Origin: Chloroflexota bacterium
GTDB lineage: Bacteria > Chloroflexota > Anaerolineae > Anaerolineales > Villigracilaceae
Reading direction: 5' to 3'
Length of the DNA stretch: 50,409 nt
NCBI GenBank assembly: GCA_024224815.1
Contig: JAAENC010000801.1
Span: 1 to 50,409 of the forward strand
The translations under genes and the position numbers were made by a program. Below are positions 25,044 through 33,872 of the stretch, piece after piece; the first letter of the stretch is position 1, and every line of letters starts with the position of its first letter. The notes under the pieces were generated by a model. The model saw nothing but the letters and a program-made list of their open reading frames with translations. It had not been told where the DNA came from and did not search any database.

Positions 25044-25074
25044 CAAAAAAACGTGAGACCGATGGTCTCACGTT
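25044..25074 (-). terminator. attenuator terminator of the aro operon
   Basis: On the minus strand an 11-bp perfect stem AACGTGAGACC / GGTCTCACGTT (25074-25064 with 25060-25050, loop ATC) is followed by a T-run at 25049-25044. It lies 23 bases after the leader peptide stop and 27 bases before the aroH ATG. Between the leader and the terminator is a second small palindrome (AGCAAATTTTGCT). The alternative antiterminator pairing was not resolved by eye. Confidence 0.85.
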
Positions 25075-25097
25075 TTAAGATTCTGAGCAAAATTTGC

Positions 25098-25181
25098 TTA
25101 GGTAAACGCCGCCAGCGGTTTCCGTTTTCGGAATCCAAAATAAAAATAAAAGTAGAAGGCGTTAAAGGTTGTGTTTTTCAT
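25098..25181 (-). CDS. Phe/Tyr-rich leader peptide of the aro operon
   Basis: This 27-codon ORF begins at ATG 25181 and ends at TAA 25098. Its sequence contains 'FNAFYFYFYFGF' at residues 6-17. In total 7 of 27 residues are Phe and 3 are Tyr, with the run concentrated mid-peptide. It is followed by a terminator and then by aroH. This is the layout of classical attenuation leaders such as pheL: ribosome stalling at Phe/Tyr codons, when charged tRNA is scarce, would prevent termination. A consensus promoter places the mRNA start only about five bases before the ATG, and no Shine-Dalgarno is present. The leader is therefore probably translated from a nearly leaderless end. It is not annotated by simple ORF cut-offs. 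Confidence 0.88.
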   Translation of the reverse strand: MKNTTFNAFYFYFYFGFRKRKPLAAFT

Positions 25182-25192
25182 AAGTTGGGCGC

Positions 25193-25221
25193 ATTTTACA
25201 GGAGTGGGGAGAATGTGTCAA
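25193..25221 (-). promoter_or_regulatory. promoter of the aro operon
   Basis: On the minus strand TTGACA (25221-25216) and TAAAAT (25198-25193) are 17 bases apart, with a TG just before the -10. The predicted start near 25186 is about five bases upstream of the leader peptide ATG. Confidence 0.85.
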
Positions 25222-25249
25222 GGATTTTCTTGTATTACCCGTAAAATAA

Positions 25250-26458
25250 TTAGAAAAGAAGCTTTTCGGCAAGATTTTTTCCCGCCGCGCGTCCTGTGGC
25301 AAAGCAAGCTGTGAGCAAATAACCGCCTGTAGGGGCTTCCCAATCAAGCATTTCTCCGGCGCAAAAAACATTGGGGATCGCTTTCAGCATTAGATTTTCA
25401 TCCAATGCATCAAAAGAAACGCCGCCTGCACTGCTGATCGCTTCTTCGAGCGGGCGCGGAGCAATCAATTTGATCGGCAAAGTCTTAAGCCTTTCTCCTA
25501 TTTCAGCTATGTCATTCCATTTTTCTCGAGGCAAAACTTCCCAAAGTAAAGCGGCTTTTGCACCAGATAATCCAATCCGTTTTTTGAGAAAACTCGACAT
25601 GCTACGCGAGCCACGTTTTTGAGAAATAGACGCAATGAGTTTTTCTGCCGACCAATCTGGCATCATATCAAGCTGGATGGTCGCGCTCCCTTTACTTTCG
25701 ATTTCATCTCGCAGCGCGGCTGAAAATGCATAGATCAGGCTGCCCTCTATGCCCCTTTTTGTGATGATAAACTCCCCGCGTTTTGATTTTCCATCAAATA
25801 ACAAGTTGACCGATTTAACAGCTTGGCCTTCAAATCGCGTGCGGATATGTTCTGTCCAGCTGATATCAAATCCACAATTAGATGGCTTGAGCGGTGCGAT
25901 TTTTACGCCCCGCGCTTCTAAAACGGGAATCCACGCCGCGTTCGACCCTGTTTTAGGCCTGCTACCGCCTCCCAGCGCGAGTATGGCCCCATCTGCTACC
26001 GCTGAAATCTCGCCCTGGGCAGTATCAAAACGAAGGGCATTTTTCTCATCCCAGCCCAACCAGCGATGCCTAAAATGGAAATTTGCACCTTGCTGACGCA
26101 AACGTTCCAGCCACGCACGCAGCATCGGCGCAGCACCCATCCCAATAGGAAAAACCTTCCCTGAGGAGCCAACAAAAGTTTCGAATCCAAGCTCCTGCGC
26201 CCAAGCTCTCAATGCAGATGGGGGAAAATCATCAAGAAAAGGTTTTAGATGCGCTGTAGAATTTCCATAACGAGAAATAAATTTTTCATAAGACTCTGCA
26301 TGAGTCAAGTTTAGCCCGCCTTTGCCCGCGATGAGAAACTTTCTCCCCGCAGAAGGCATGGCGTCATATATATCAACTTGAAAACCCTTTTCGAGCAGAA
26401 TTTCTGCGGCCATTAAACCGGCAGGGCCTGCACCAATTATGAGCACTTTTTTCATCAA
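25250..26458 (-). CDS. FAD-dependent oxidoreductase, HI0933/BaiN-like
   Basis: This 402-residue flavoprotein begins with the dinucleotide-binding motif 'VLIIGAGPAGLMAAEILLEKG' (residues 4-24). It also has 'GGKFLIAGKGGLNLTH'-type sequence ('KFLIAGKGGLNLTHAES', residues 45-61), a central GGGSRPKTGS, and the C-terminal 'VFCAGEMLDWEAPTGGYLLT' segment that closes the FAD site. These features mark the HI0933 family, which includes BaiN and TIGR03862 proteins. The substrate is unknown. It is divergent in control from the aro operon upstream on the same strand and stands nine bases after the acyltransferase gene, with which it is probably co-transcribed. Confidence 0.87.
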   Translation of the reverse strand: MMKKVLIIGAGPAGLMAAEILLEKGFQVDIYDAMPSAGRKFLIAGKGGLNLTHAESYEKFISRYGNSTAHLKPFLDDFPPSALRAWAQELGFETFVGSSGKVFPIGMGAAPMLRAWLERLRQQGANFHFRHRWLGWDEKNALRFDTAQGEISAVADGAILALGGGSRPKTGSNAAWIPVLEARGVKIAPLKPSNCGFDISWTEHIRTRFEGQAVKSVNLLFDGKSKRGEFIITKRGIEGSLIYAFSAALRDEIESKGSATIQLDMMPDWSAEKLIASISQKRGSRSMSSFLKKRIGLSGAKAALLWEVLPREKWNDIAEIGERLKTLPIKLIAPRPLEEAISSAGGVSFDALDENLMLKAIPNVFCAGEMLDWEAPTGGYLLTACFATGRAAGKNLAEKLLF

Positions 26459-26466
26459 AGAATTGC

Positions 26467-27564
26467 CTATAAAAATTTAAAAACAGAGTTTTTTGACTCT
26501 TTCTCTTTGAAGCGAGCGTACCAGAGATTTAGGGGATAAAGAATTGCCAAGCCTAGCAGCCAGAAGGGGAGCATTTTTGGGATAGTTGTTCCGTCGGGCG
26601 CGAAGCAAAATCCTAATACGGCATAAAGATAAAGGTGGGTGATGTAGAAGAATAGGGGCGTTTTCCCGAAGATGATCAGGGGTTTTGGTATTTTATTTGA
26701 TCTGGAGAATGCCCAAAGGAGTAGCAAGTTGATTCCCATCGTCATAAAAATGAATGTCAGGCTGGGTGGATATTTGACCACGCTCAGAAAATCGGTCCAG
26801 TTTTCGGTTGGGAGCGGGCGGATATTCCAGAAGTTGCCAAGAGGGCGGGTGATGATGAAAAGAAGTAGAAATAATAGACCTGTCCATAAGGCGAGCCGAT
26901 AGGCTTTTTCTTTGTTGCTTTGGAGCCAATCTCCGAAGAGCATGCCGAGTGTGACAAGTGGCAGCCAGGGGAAAATCGGGTAATTGACCCATAGGCTCAG
27001 GTCGCCGCCGGGGATATAGCTTAGGCGTTGAAGGCTTTCGAAATTTTCTCCCCAAGAGCTAAGATCAAGCGGAGGAAAAGCATTGTTGAAGAGAAAGATA
27101 AGGGTCAGCGGAAGTAAGTAGTGTGTTGGTATTAAAAACAAGATTGTGCCAAGAATCATTGTCCCGCCGAGTGCAAAAAGAACACCAACGTATTTTTCTA
27201 AAGCCCACCCGCCAGAAGAAAGCCCCCAAGCGGGATTAACGACCAAAAATTGTAGGGCGATCAAAATAGAGCCGCGTATGAGAAAATGCCTGATTACCTG
27301 CCATTTACTCCAACCTTGTTTTTGGCGTGTTTGGGAGAAAATCCACATGCCCATGCCCATTAAAAAAAAGAAGCCCGGGGCAGAGAGATGTGTGATCCAA
27401 CGTGTTAGAAATGAGAGCGCATCGTGATATTTTGGAAATGCACCACCCCAATATTCCCCTGAAGAGTGTTTTTGAGCAATGAAATGATTGGCATGATCGA
27501 GTGCCATTAGGATCATAATAAGACCGCGTAGGGCATCGGGTGCTTTAAGACGTTTATGCATCAT
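26467..27564 (-). CDS. DUF1624/heparan-alpha-glucosaminide acetyltransferase-like membrane protein
   Basis: This 365-residue protein has about nine to ten membrane spans. The N terminus 'APDALRGLIMILMALDHANH' is the typical DUF1624/HGSNAT-like start, with a conserved Asp-His in the second half. 'LSAPGFFFLMGMGMWIF' and C-terminal 'FFYITHLYLY' are also typical. Family members transfer acetyl or other acyl groups across the membrane to sugars. A TATAAT box near 27594 may drive it. The flavoprotein gene follows after eight bases. The acceptor is unknown. Confidence 0.85.
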   Translation of the reverse strand: MMHKRLKAPDALRGLIMILMALDHANHFIAQKHSSGEYWGGAFPKYHDALSFLTRWITHLSAPGFFFLMGMGMWIFSQTRQKQGWSKWQVIRHFLIRGSILIALQFLVVNPAWGLSSGGWALEKYVGVLFALGGTMILGTILFLIPTHYLLPLTLIFLFNNAFPPLDLSSWGENFESLQRLSYIPGGDLSLWVNYPIFPWLPLVTLGMLFGDWLQSNKEKAYRLALWTGLLFLLLFIITRPLGNFWNIRPLPTENWTDFLSVVKYPPSLTFIFMTMGINLLLLWAFSRSNKIPKPLIIFGKTPLFFYITHLYLYAVLGFCFAPDGTTIPKMLPFWLLGLAILYPLNLWYARFKEKESKNSVFKFL

Positions 27565-27604
27565 TAAAAACCTTTATTCAATAATATTTGAGCATTATAC
27601 AGTA

Positions 27605-28519
27605 CTAGGGACAGGTAGCTCTATATTCATTAAGATTACGATTTTTTAGAAAAACATGAAAGCCAAGGTCGGCAGCAGGAGGGCAAATGATGCTTTTGAA
27701 ATCTTCTATCGAAATTTCGTCAGTATATTCTGCGGAGAAAACGGGTTTGCCTGCGCTGATAAAAGGCAGCATCTCTTGGCACCATTCGCCAACAAAGCAG
27801 TCTTCTGTTAAAGCCCAATCGAAATAGGGGAGCAGGTCGGCTGCCTGACTTTCGTTATTTTTCAACCCAATTGAAAGCCCGCGTGCATGTGCTTCTTCGG
27901 ACAGCCATATATTATAGGCAAGTTGATCTTCGTAGCTGATGTTGAAACCTGTCTCTGCCCAGTGTAGGTCGATATTATCAGGCTCAACGCCGTCGAAGCC
28001 TTTTTCCAGACACATATCCAGCCGTGCGCGCATGATAGGGGCAAGCTTTTCGATCTCTCGGATGTCGAGCCATTTTTCTCCTTCCCAGCCTTCGTAGTCG
28101 TTGCCAATTATTTCGGATGGAAAGTCGGCCGCGTCGGGTCGCCAATCTTCCCAGCTCCCAACGGATATATAGCAAAATACTTTTTTCCCCTCCGAGTGCA
28201 GACGTGAAATTAGGCTTGCTTCCGTTTCAAAGGCATCCAGGTCGTAAATATCTACTTCAAATGATGTATTTGCTTCGCCGCTGAGTTGCCAGGCAAAAGA
28301 ACTGCCTAAGGGCGGGAGCCAAAGCTCTTTTGGCGGGATGGGGGTTGATGTGGGTACATCTGTCGGGGCAAGTGTAGCAGAGGGCATTGTGGGCACGGCA
28401 GATGTTGGGGGCTCGGTAGCAGGTGGAATTGAGGGTTGTTCCATAGATGATTCTGTTGGGATCGAGCATCCGCTAATTAAGATAGATAATACCAGAAGTA
28501 GGGAGAGTGTTCGTTTCAT
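27605..28519 (-). CDS. GH114-family lipoprotein (endo-alpha-1,4-polygalactosaminidase-like)
   Basis: This 304-residue lipoprotein has a signal peptide with lipobox 'LSILISGC' (Cys18), a Pro/Thr-rich linker to about residue 65, then a GH114 TIM barrel: 'FCYISVGSWEDWRPDAADFP', 'KWLDIREIEKLAPIMRARLD', 'KGFDGVEPDNIDLHW' and 'GLKNN'. GH114 enzymes hydrolyse alpha-1,4-linked galactosamine polymers such as those in biofilm matrix. The Asp/Glu in 'DGVEPDN' are the expected catalytic region. It would sit on the outer face of the membrane. It is flanked by a palindrome upstream and is probably monocistronic. Confidence 0.87.
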   Translation of the reverse strand: MKRTLSLLLVLSILISGCSIPTESSMEQPSIPPATEPPTSAVPTMPSATLAPTDVPTSTPIPPKELWLPPLGSSFAWQLSGEANTSFEVDIYDLDAFETEASLISRLHSEGKKVFCYISVGSWEDWRPDAADFPSEIIGNDYEGWEGEKWLDIREIEKLAPIMRARLDMCLEKGFDGVEPDNIDLHWAETGFNISYEDQLAYNIWLSEEAHARGLSIGLKNNESQAADLLPYFDWALTEDCFVGEWCQEMLPFISAGKPVFSAEYTDEISIEDFKSIICPPAADLGFHVFLKNRNLNEYRATCP

Positions 28520-28542
28520 CCTATATCCTTTTGAAATCCGAA

Positions 28543-28575
28543 AGTCTACAAAAGTCTTGAAGACTTTTGTAGACT
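28543..28575. repeat. near-perfect palindrome, 16-bp arms
   Basis: AGTCTACAAAAGTCTT at 28543-28558 pairs completely with 28560-28575 around a single central G. It lies between secF and the GH114 gene. Similar AAAAGTCTTGAAG sequence occurs at 34374-34387, so it may belong to a repeat family. Confidence 0.6.
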
Positions 28576-28590
28576 GATGTGAAAGGTAAA

Positions 28591-28620
28591 AAAATAGCGC
28601 ATCAAATGATGCGCTATTTT
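28591..28620 (-). terminator. terminator after secF
   Basis: A perfect 14-bp stem AAAATAGCGCATCA / TGATGCGCTATTTT with a two-base AA loop lies eight bases after the secF stop. Confidence 0.75.
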
Positions 28621-28628
28621 ACTTTAGT

Positions 28629-29537
28629 TTAGGCGGTTGCTTTTTTCTTAAACCAGGTTTTCCACTCTTTCTTTTCCCAGACCACGAGGACGGGGGCTGC
28701 GATGAAGATGGATGAGTATGTTCCGCTCATTAGCCCAACAAGCAGGACGATGACGAATTGACGCAAAGTGACACCGCCAAAGAAGGCGAGGGCGAGGAGC
28801 AAAAATTCGACAGTCATCAACTGGGTATTAATAGAGCGTTGCAGGGTTTGGATGATGGAGTGATTGACGAGGGTTTCGTAATCGAGACGGCGTAAGGCAC
28901 TGGAGTTTTCACGGATGCGGTCAAAAACAACAATAGAATCTTGCATCGAGAAACCGATTACGGTTAATAGCGCAGTTAGGAAGAGAGAGTCGATTTCCCA
29001 ACCAAAAAACACGCTGCCAAGAGCTGTAATACTAAAGATCAGCGCAACATCGTGAAGCATAGCCATAATGGCAGAGATGCCATAGCGATATGCGCCTGCG
29101 ATACCACGGAAAGACCAGGCGATAAAAAGTACAACGAGCAGTGAAGAAACACCAACGGCCATCGCAGCGCGAGAAGTAACTTGCTCGCCGATGCTGGGGC
29201 CTACGCTGTCAAAGCGTTGAATAGAGGTTTCTCCAAATGTTGCATTCATGGCTGTTAGGAGGGCATCGCGTTTTTCGTTATCCAAAAATTCTGAGCGGAT
29301 AATGATTCCGCCTGTCTCGGTTGTCTGAACTTGAGGGTCTTTAATATTTGCTTCTTCGTAGACGGCAAATACTTCAGCAGGTTGGGGTGTTTCGCCTTCG
29401 AATATTACTTCGAGTAGGCTGCCACCGGTAAAGTCAATTGAGAGAGGAATTCCGCCTGTGGCGAGTACGATCAAACCCGGGACGATGATGATGAACGAAA
29501 GAGCAAAGAAAAGGTAGCGTTTACCAAGTAAATTCAT
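28629..29537 (-). CDS. secF: protein translocase subunit SecF
   Basis: This 302-residue subunit has six membrane spans and one periplasmic domain. Signatures are 'LSIDFTGGSLLEVIFEGE' after the first span, 'VGPSIGEQVTSRAAMAVG', and 'MQDSIVVFDRIRENSSALRR' in the cytoplasmic loop. With SecD it uses the proton gradient to help protein export complete after SecA. The start is 12 bases after the secD stop, so the two form one operon. The length is typical. Confidence 0.96.
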   Translation of the reverse strand: MNLLGKRYLFFALSFIIIVPGLIVLATGGIPLSIDFTGGSLLEVIFEGETPQPAEVFAVYEEANIKDPQVQTTETGGIIIRSEFLDNEKRDALLTAMNATFGETSIQRFDSVGPSIGEQVTSRAAMAVGVSSLLVVLFIAWSFRGIAGAYRYGISAIMAMLHDVALIFSITALGSVFFGWEIDSLFLTALLTVIGFSMQDSIVVFDRIRENSSALRRLDYETLVNHSIIQTLQRSINTQLMTVEFLLLALAFFGGVTLRQFVIVLLVGLMSGTYSSIFIAAPVLVVWEKKEWKTWFKKKATA

Positions 29538-29549
29538 TATATGCTCCTT

Positions 29550-30923
29550 TTAGATACCAAACCAACGTTGGAAATTGGTGACCTTGATTTTATCAAGGGC
29601 AATTGCCAGCAAAGTTCGAGTGATATAGAGGGATGAGAAAAGAGAGATCAAGACGCCCATGGCCAAAGTGATGGCAAAACCTTTCACGACGGTTGCGCCG
29701 AATGCGCTTCCGAACCAGAAAAGGATTAGGGATGTGATCAACACGGCGGCATTTGAATCTCGAATGGAGGGCAAAGCGCGTGACCAAGCCATATCGAAGG
29801 CCTGTTTGAGAGAGCGACCCTTGCGCAGTTCTTCTTTTAGGCGTTCAAAGACGAGAATATTTGCGTCCAGAGCAGAGCCGGTACTAAGCATGAAGCCAGC
29901 GATACCGGGAAGTGTGAGAGTCACACCGATCCACTTGAAGACGGCAAAAGCAAGGATGGCGTAGAAGATGATAGATATATCAGCCATGATGCCGGGGAGA
30001 CGGTAGTAAAGCGCCATGAAAAGAACGACGATAATAATACCGATTATGCCAGCCTGAAGGGAGCGTTGGAGAGAGTCTTCACCGAGTGTTGGGCCGATAA
30101 TTCGGCTTTCAACGATCTTGAGAGGAATGGGCAAAGAACCGTAACGTAATTGGACGGCGAAGGCATTTGCGCTCTCACTGTCAAATTGTCCTGTGATCAC
30201 GCCGCTACCACCTGTAATTGCACTCTGGATGCGGGGAGCAGAAATAATCTCTTTATCCAATACAATCGCAAGATATTCTCCAATATGAGATGTAGTGTAT
30301 TCGGCGAAAATATCACTGCCCTCATCATGTAGCGTAAAAGCGATTTGAAGGCCACTACCAAGTTGATCTGATGTTACACCGACTTCGTCTAGCTCGCTAC
30401 CGGTCATCACGGTGTGATAAACGGTGGAGGCTTCGGCATCATCAGTACTTTCCTCTGCAGAAAGAGCATCTTCAGAAAGACCATAGTCAGTCTGAATGAT
30501 AGTTCCTGCGGGAAGGGGCGTTGTGCCCATATCGACAAACTCGAGCAAACCTGTTTGTTGAATAACCGCAATTACGCCTTCGGTATCTTCTAATCCTGGG
30601 AATTCACCAACAATACGGCGGTCACCTGCAATTTGAACAACATTTTCGGAAACGCCCAAAGCATTGGTTCGATTTTCGATAACGCTGCGAGCAACTTCCA
30701 TTGAGTCGGCAGAAATATCTGCATCTTCAGGAAGATCGGCCTCGAGCAAAACTTGCAAGCCACCACGTAGGTCAAGCCCTAATTGCGGTTTCACATTGCG
30801 TTCGTAAACCACCGCTCCATTAACTGGATTGCTAAGGAAGAGTGTGTCGCTTAGATCGATCCAGAGCGCAAAAGCGATCAGGACTGCAATGATAAGCAAA
30901 CGAGTGTTTTGATTTTTTATCAT
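29550..30923 (-). CDS. secD: protein translocase subunit SecD
   Basis: This 457-residue subunit begins with a membrane span and 'KPQLGLDLRGGLQVLLEADL', followed by a large extracytoplasmic domain (about residues 60-270). Five further spans follow, with 'ALDANILVFERLKEELRKGR' and 'SRALPSIRDSNAAVLIT' near the C terminus. It is slightly shorter than the E. coli protein, as is common in Gram-positive-type and Chloroflexota SecD. An acidic insert (about residues 150-170, 'ALSAEESTDDAEAS') is present. It is the first gene of the secDF pair. Confidence 0.95.
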   Translation of the reverse strand: MIKNQNTRLLIIAVLIAFALWIDLSDTLFLSNPVNGAVVYERNVKPQLGLDLRGGLQVLLEADLPEDADISADSMEVARSVIENRTNALGVSENVVQIAGDRRIVGEFPGLEDTEGVIAVIQQTGLLEFVDMGTTPLPAGTIIQTDYGLSEDALSAEESTDDAEASTVYHTVMTGSELDEVGVTSDQLGSGLQIAFTLHDEGSDIFAEYTTSHIGEYLAIVLDKEIISAPRIQSAITGGSGVITGQFDSESANAFAVQLRYGSLPIPLKIVESRIIGPTLGEDSLQRSLQAGIIGIIIVVLFMALYYRLPGIMADISIIFYAILAFAVFKWIGVTLTLPGIAGFMLSTGSALDANILVFERLKEELRKGRSLKQAFDMAWSRALPSIRDSNAAVLITSLILFWFGSAFGATVVKGFAITLAMGVLISLFSSLYITRTLLAIALDKIKVTNFQRWFGI

Positions 30924-31015
30924 AAACTTCTACTCCAATTCATAAAAATACCACCAATCTGCTGGCGGCGGAGAGATTATACCTCATAGAGAGAGCTAAG
31001 GAGAAGGGAGATTTC

Positions 31016-32557
31016 TTATTCTACAGGATAAATCCACCTCTCAAAGAGACCTTCAAGGTCACAATTACAGTGTTTTTCTGCAATCTCGCGTAAACTCTCT
31101 GTAGATGCAATCCCCCACACTTGACTTTGCGTGTAATCAGCGAGAAAAGCGTCGAAAACATCTTCACCCATTTCTTCTTCGAGAGCTTCAAAGAAAAAAG
31201 CGCCGCGCCCGTAAATAATTGCTCCATATTCAGCATCTTCGTACGCACTTACAGGTAAACCCAAGGGAACTTGGGCGTGGTCAACGCGCCGCCAGCGCCC
31301 ATCTAGTGCTTGGGCAAAGCCAGCCCCGCCATTATTTCCGTGCTGGTTGAGATAATATTGCCAAGTGATATATTGCGTTAACGATTCGTCCAGCCAAGGT
31401 TCATCAAGCTGGTCGTTGCCGACTAAATGATAAAACCATTGATGCCCAACTTCGTGTGCGATCGTCGATTCAAGATAAATACTTGCAGGTGTTCCGTTTA
31501 CCTCTGTGCCCAAATCGAATAATCCCACTCTGATCGCAGTCATGCCGGGATATTCGATCCCCAACGCATAAGTAGGCGTGGCTGCAATATCAAATTCGGT
31601 ATAAGGGTAGGGAGCAAATTGCTCACTAAAGAAATCTATGGACGCTGCCGCAACCTCTATTGCCATTTCTGCACCATTTTCCATATTTTTAGGTGTGTAA
31701 GCGTTAATCACGTAATTGCCAAAATCTTCTTGGATGTGGACATATTCCTCGCTCGCAGCGATATAAAAATCTCGGGCGGGTGCGGCGGCATAAAGAGCGA
31801 CTTGACGGTCGCCCGTGGATTTATGCGTGATCTCGTTACCTGACGCCACGAGTACCAGATCTTTGGGTGCGTTAACCCTCGCGAAATAAAAACTCATATC
31901 TAAATAAGTCACATCTCCCTGCTCAGAAGGGATATCGATATTCCAGCCTTCGTCATCGTAAACGGCGACCATGGGGTAAGCGTGAGCCAAGGCCAAAACA
32001 CCTTCGGTGGAGGCTAAAATGCCGTAATTGCTCTCAAGACGAGCCGGGACAGTGGTCACAAAGTCAATTTTGATGAGTACGCTTTCCCCAATTGCCAAAG
32101 ACGATTCTAGCGGAACGCGCAGCGCGGTATCTCGCATTTCTAGCGCAAAATCAGCATCTTCTCCGTTTATTTGCACCATGGAAACGAGCATTTCTTCGCC
32201 GAGATAATTGGGCATGAGATGGAAATAAACTTCGTCGAGAGCAATATCCTCCTGATTTGTGTAACGAACTTCTTGGCTGCCGGTGATGTGAATCAGGTCA
32301 TCGTCGATATTCAGGTCGAGATGATAAATGGTGGCATCGGGCATTTCGTCGAGCACATTTTGATATAAGAGTATCAAGCCGCTTTTAAGAGCGCTGCGGT
32401 CATCCCAATCTGGAAAAGTAGGCGCATTTTCTTCAGGAAGCGGTGTTGAGTTGTCTGCATCATCCGCTTTGATGGGGGCTTCTGTGGAATTTTTCGAAAA
32501 TTGACAAGATTGGAGAAAAAAGGATAGAAGTAAAAGAAGGCTAATCGGATATTTCAT
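31016..32557 (-). CDS. M1-family metallopeptidase lipoprotein
   Basis: This 513-residue protein has a lipoprotein signal ('LLLLSFFLQSC'), an N-terminal beta domain, and a gluzincin catalytic domain. The domain has the zinc motif 'AHEVGHQWFYH' near residue 366 and the third ligand in 'PWLDESLTQYITW' about 18 residues later. The aminopeptidase GxMEN motif appears changed: the sequence before the zinc site reads 'ALGIEYPGMTAI' rather than GAMEN. It is therefore an M1-like enzyme of the subset lacking that motif. It likely degrades peptides at the cell surface. Its 5' end overlaps the small kinase gene by 17 bases. Confidence 0.87.
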   Translation of the reverse strand: MKYPISLLLLLSFFLQSCQFSKNSTEAPIKADDADNSTPLPEENAPTFPDWDDRSALKSGLILLYQNVLDEMPDATIYHLDLNIDDDLIHITGSQEVRYTNQEDIALDEVYFHLMPNYLGEEMLVSMVQINGEDADFALEMRDTALRVPLESSLAIGESVLIKIDFVTTVPARLESNYGILASTEGVLALAHAYPMVAVYDDEGWNIDIPSEQGDVTYLDMSFYFARVNAPKDLVLVASGNEITHKSTGDRQVALYAAAPARDFYIAASEEYVHIQEDFGNYVINAYTPKNMENGAEMAIEVAAASIDFFSEQFAPYPYTEFDIAATPTYALGIEYPGMTAIRVGLFDLGTEVNGTPASIYLESTIAHEVGHQWFYHLVGNDQLDEPWLDESLTQYITWQYYLNQHGNNGGAGFAQALDGRWRRVDHAQVPLGLPVSAYEDAEYGAIIYGRGAFFFEALEEEMGEDVFDAFLADYTQSQVWGIASTESLREIAEKHCNCDLEGLFERWIYPVE

Positions 32558-32915
32558 TATAGATCTCCGCGGTAAATGATAAAACTGTTTCGAGTATTTC
32601 TTCTGGGCTTAGTTTGTCAGTATCGATGTAAAGATCGGTGTATTGGCGAGCGTCTCTCAGGCGGTAGCTTTGTTTTTCGTATTCTCCTGCAGTCCAGTTT
32701 AGCTTGCGTCGTTGCTGAGCAACGGGATAGGAGACATGGAGGAAAATGAGAATATCCGGGTTGCTCAAGCGTTTCCACATGTTTTTAACGTAGGAGTGTT
32801 CCTGCGCGATATGCCTGACTCTATACCCACGTTTTTTTAACCCTGCAACCAAAGTCGATTTCCCCGACGAACAAGGACCAACAACCCCAAGAAGGGGTAT
32901 TTTGTCTTTAGTCAT
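32541..32915 (-). CDS. small P-loop kinase-like protein
   Basis: This 124-residue protein has a Walker A motif, 'GVVGPCSSGKSTLVAGL' (residues 9-25). Features like 'DILIFLHVSYPVAQQRRK' and the Arg-rich 'YRLRDARQYTDLYIDTD' resemble the lid and product side of nucleoside/shikimate-type kinases. It is short for a nucleotide kinase but complete enough to fold around one ATP site. It starts after a GGCAGGA site and overlaps the M1 peptidase start. Its substrate is unknown. Confidence 0.7.
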   Translation of the reverse strand: MTKDKIPLLGVVGPCSSGKSTLVAGLKKRGYRVRHIAQEHSYVKNMWKRLSNPDILIFLHVSYPVAQQRRKLNWTAGEYEKQSYRLRDARQYTDLYIDTDKLSPEEILETVLSFTAEIYNEISD

Positions 32916-32942
32916 ATCCTGCCTTTTGGTGAAGCGTAGCGG

Positions 32943-33845
32943 TTAATATTTGCCGTAATTGATTGGCGCACTAAATTGTGCTTCAACCTCCAGTTCTTTG
33001 TGCTTTTCTTTGCCAAGTTTTTGCCAATATTCTTCGTGGTCTTTTGTGCCGTAAACCCATTCTTCTAGCCATTTTTGCACACTTTCTAGGTTTTTGCTGA
33101 CTTTGTCCCAGCCCATATAAAAGGTATTGTCTCGGTCATAATAGCCTTGCGCATATGATGGGTGGCAAGCTTTTGGTACATGGCAAATAGCATCCACAAT
33201 GAATCCGGGAATAAGTGTACGGTTTGGGTCAGAGCGAATTACTTTTTCATCTACGATCTCTTCGGCTGTCAAAATGACTTTTTTTGCCGCAAAAGCAGCT
33301 TCTTTTTGCTCGCCAATGATGCCCCAAAGATGTGCGTTTCCATTTTTATCAGCACGTTGAACATGAATTATGGCAACATCAGGGTTTAGGGCGGGGACAG
33401 CTATCAGCTCTTTCTCAGAATAAGGATCAGTAACGCGTTTGATGCGCGGATTGGCTTTTTCAAGGCTTGTGGCTGCTGTGGGGTTGATTGGCATAAAAGG
33501 AAGCCCGGCTGCGCCGGCTTGGAGGCAAGAGATCATTCCAAAATGCGAATACTCTTCCCATTCTATTTCTCCACGCTCAATTGCGCCGCGCACAATTCGC
33601 AAAGAGCCAACACCCGGATTGCCCATATATGAAAAAATAACCTTTTTTGCACAGCCTGCGGCAACCATTTGGTCGTAGATCAAATCTGGGGTAGCGCGAG
33701 CAAGCACAAGGTCGCGTTTGCGTTGGCGAATAATCTCATGTCCCGCGGCAAAAGGAATTAGGTGAGTAAATCCGGCGGCATAGAGGCTATCGCCATCCTG
33801 TACATATTTTGAAACTGCTTCTGAGAGAGGAATTAATTTGCTCAT
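32943..33845 (-). CDS. CoA-transferase subunit A (glutaconate-type)
   Basis: This 300-residue protein is the alpha subunit of a class I CoA-transferase (GctA-like). It has 'DGDSLYAAGFTHLIPFAAGH' at the N terminus, 'FSYMGNPGVGSLRIVRGAIE', 'SCLQAGAAGLPFMPI' and 'DVAIIHVQRADKNGNAHLWG'. The alpha subunit shapes the acid pocket, while the active-site glutamate is supplied by the beta subunit. In most genomes the two genes are adjacent; here the only beta candidate is at 12247-13020. The length (about 300) suits the alpha role. It is followed by the kinase and the M1 peptidase genes on the same strand. Confidence 0.9.
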   Translation of the reverse strand: MSKLIPLSEAVSKYVQDGDSLYAAGFTHLIPFAAGHEIIRQRKRDLVLARATPDLIYDQMVAAGCAKKVIFSYMGNPGVGSLRIVRGAIERGEIEWEEYSHFGMISCLQAGAAGLPFMPINPTAATSLEKANPRIKRVTDPYSEKELIAVPALNPDVAIIHVQRADKNGNAHLWGIIGEQKEAAFAAKKVILTAEEIVDEKVIRSDPNRTLIPGFIVDAICHVPKACHPSYAQGYYDRDNTFYMGWDKVSKNLESVQKWLEEWVYGTKDHEEYWQKLGKEKHKELEVEAQFSAPINYGKY

Positions 33846-33872
33846 AGAATCCTTTTGGAGAGATGTTTTTTT

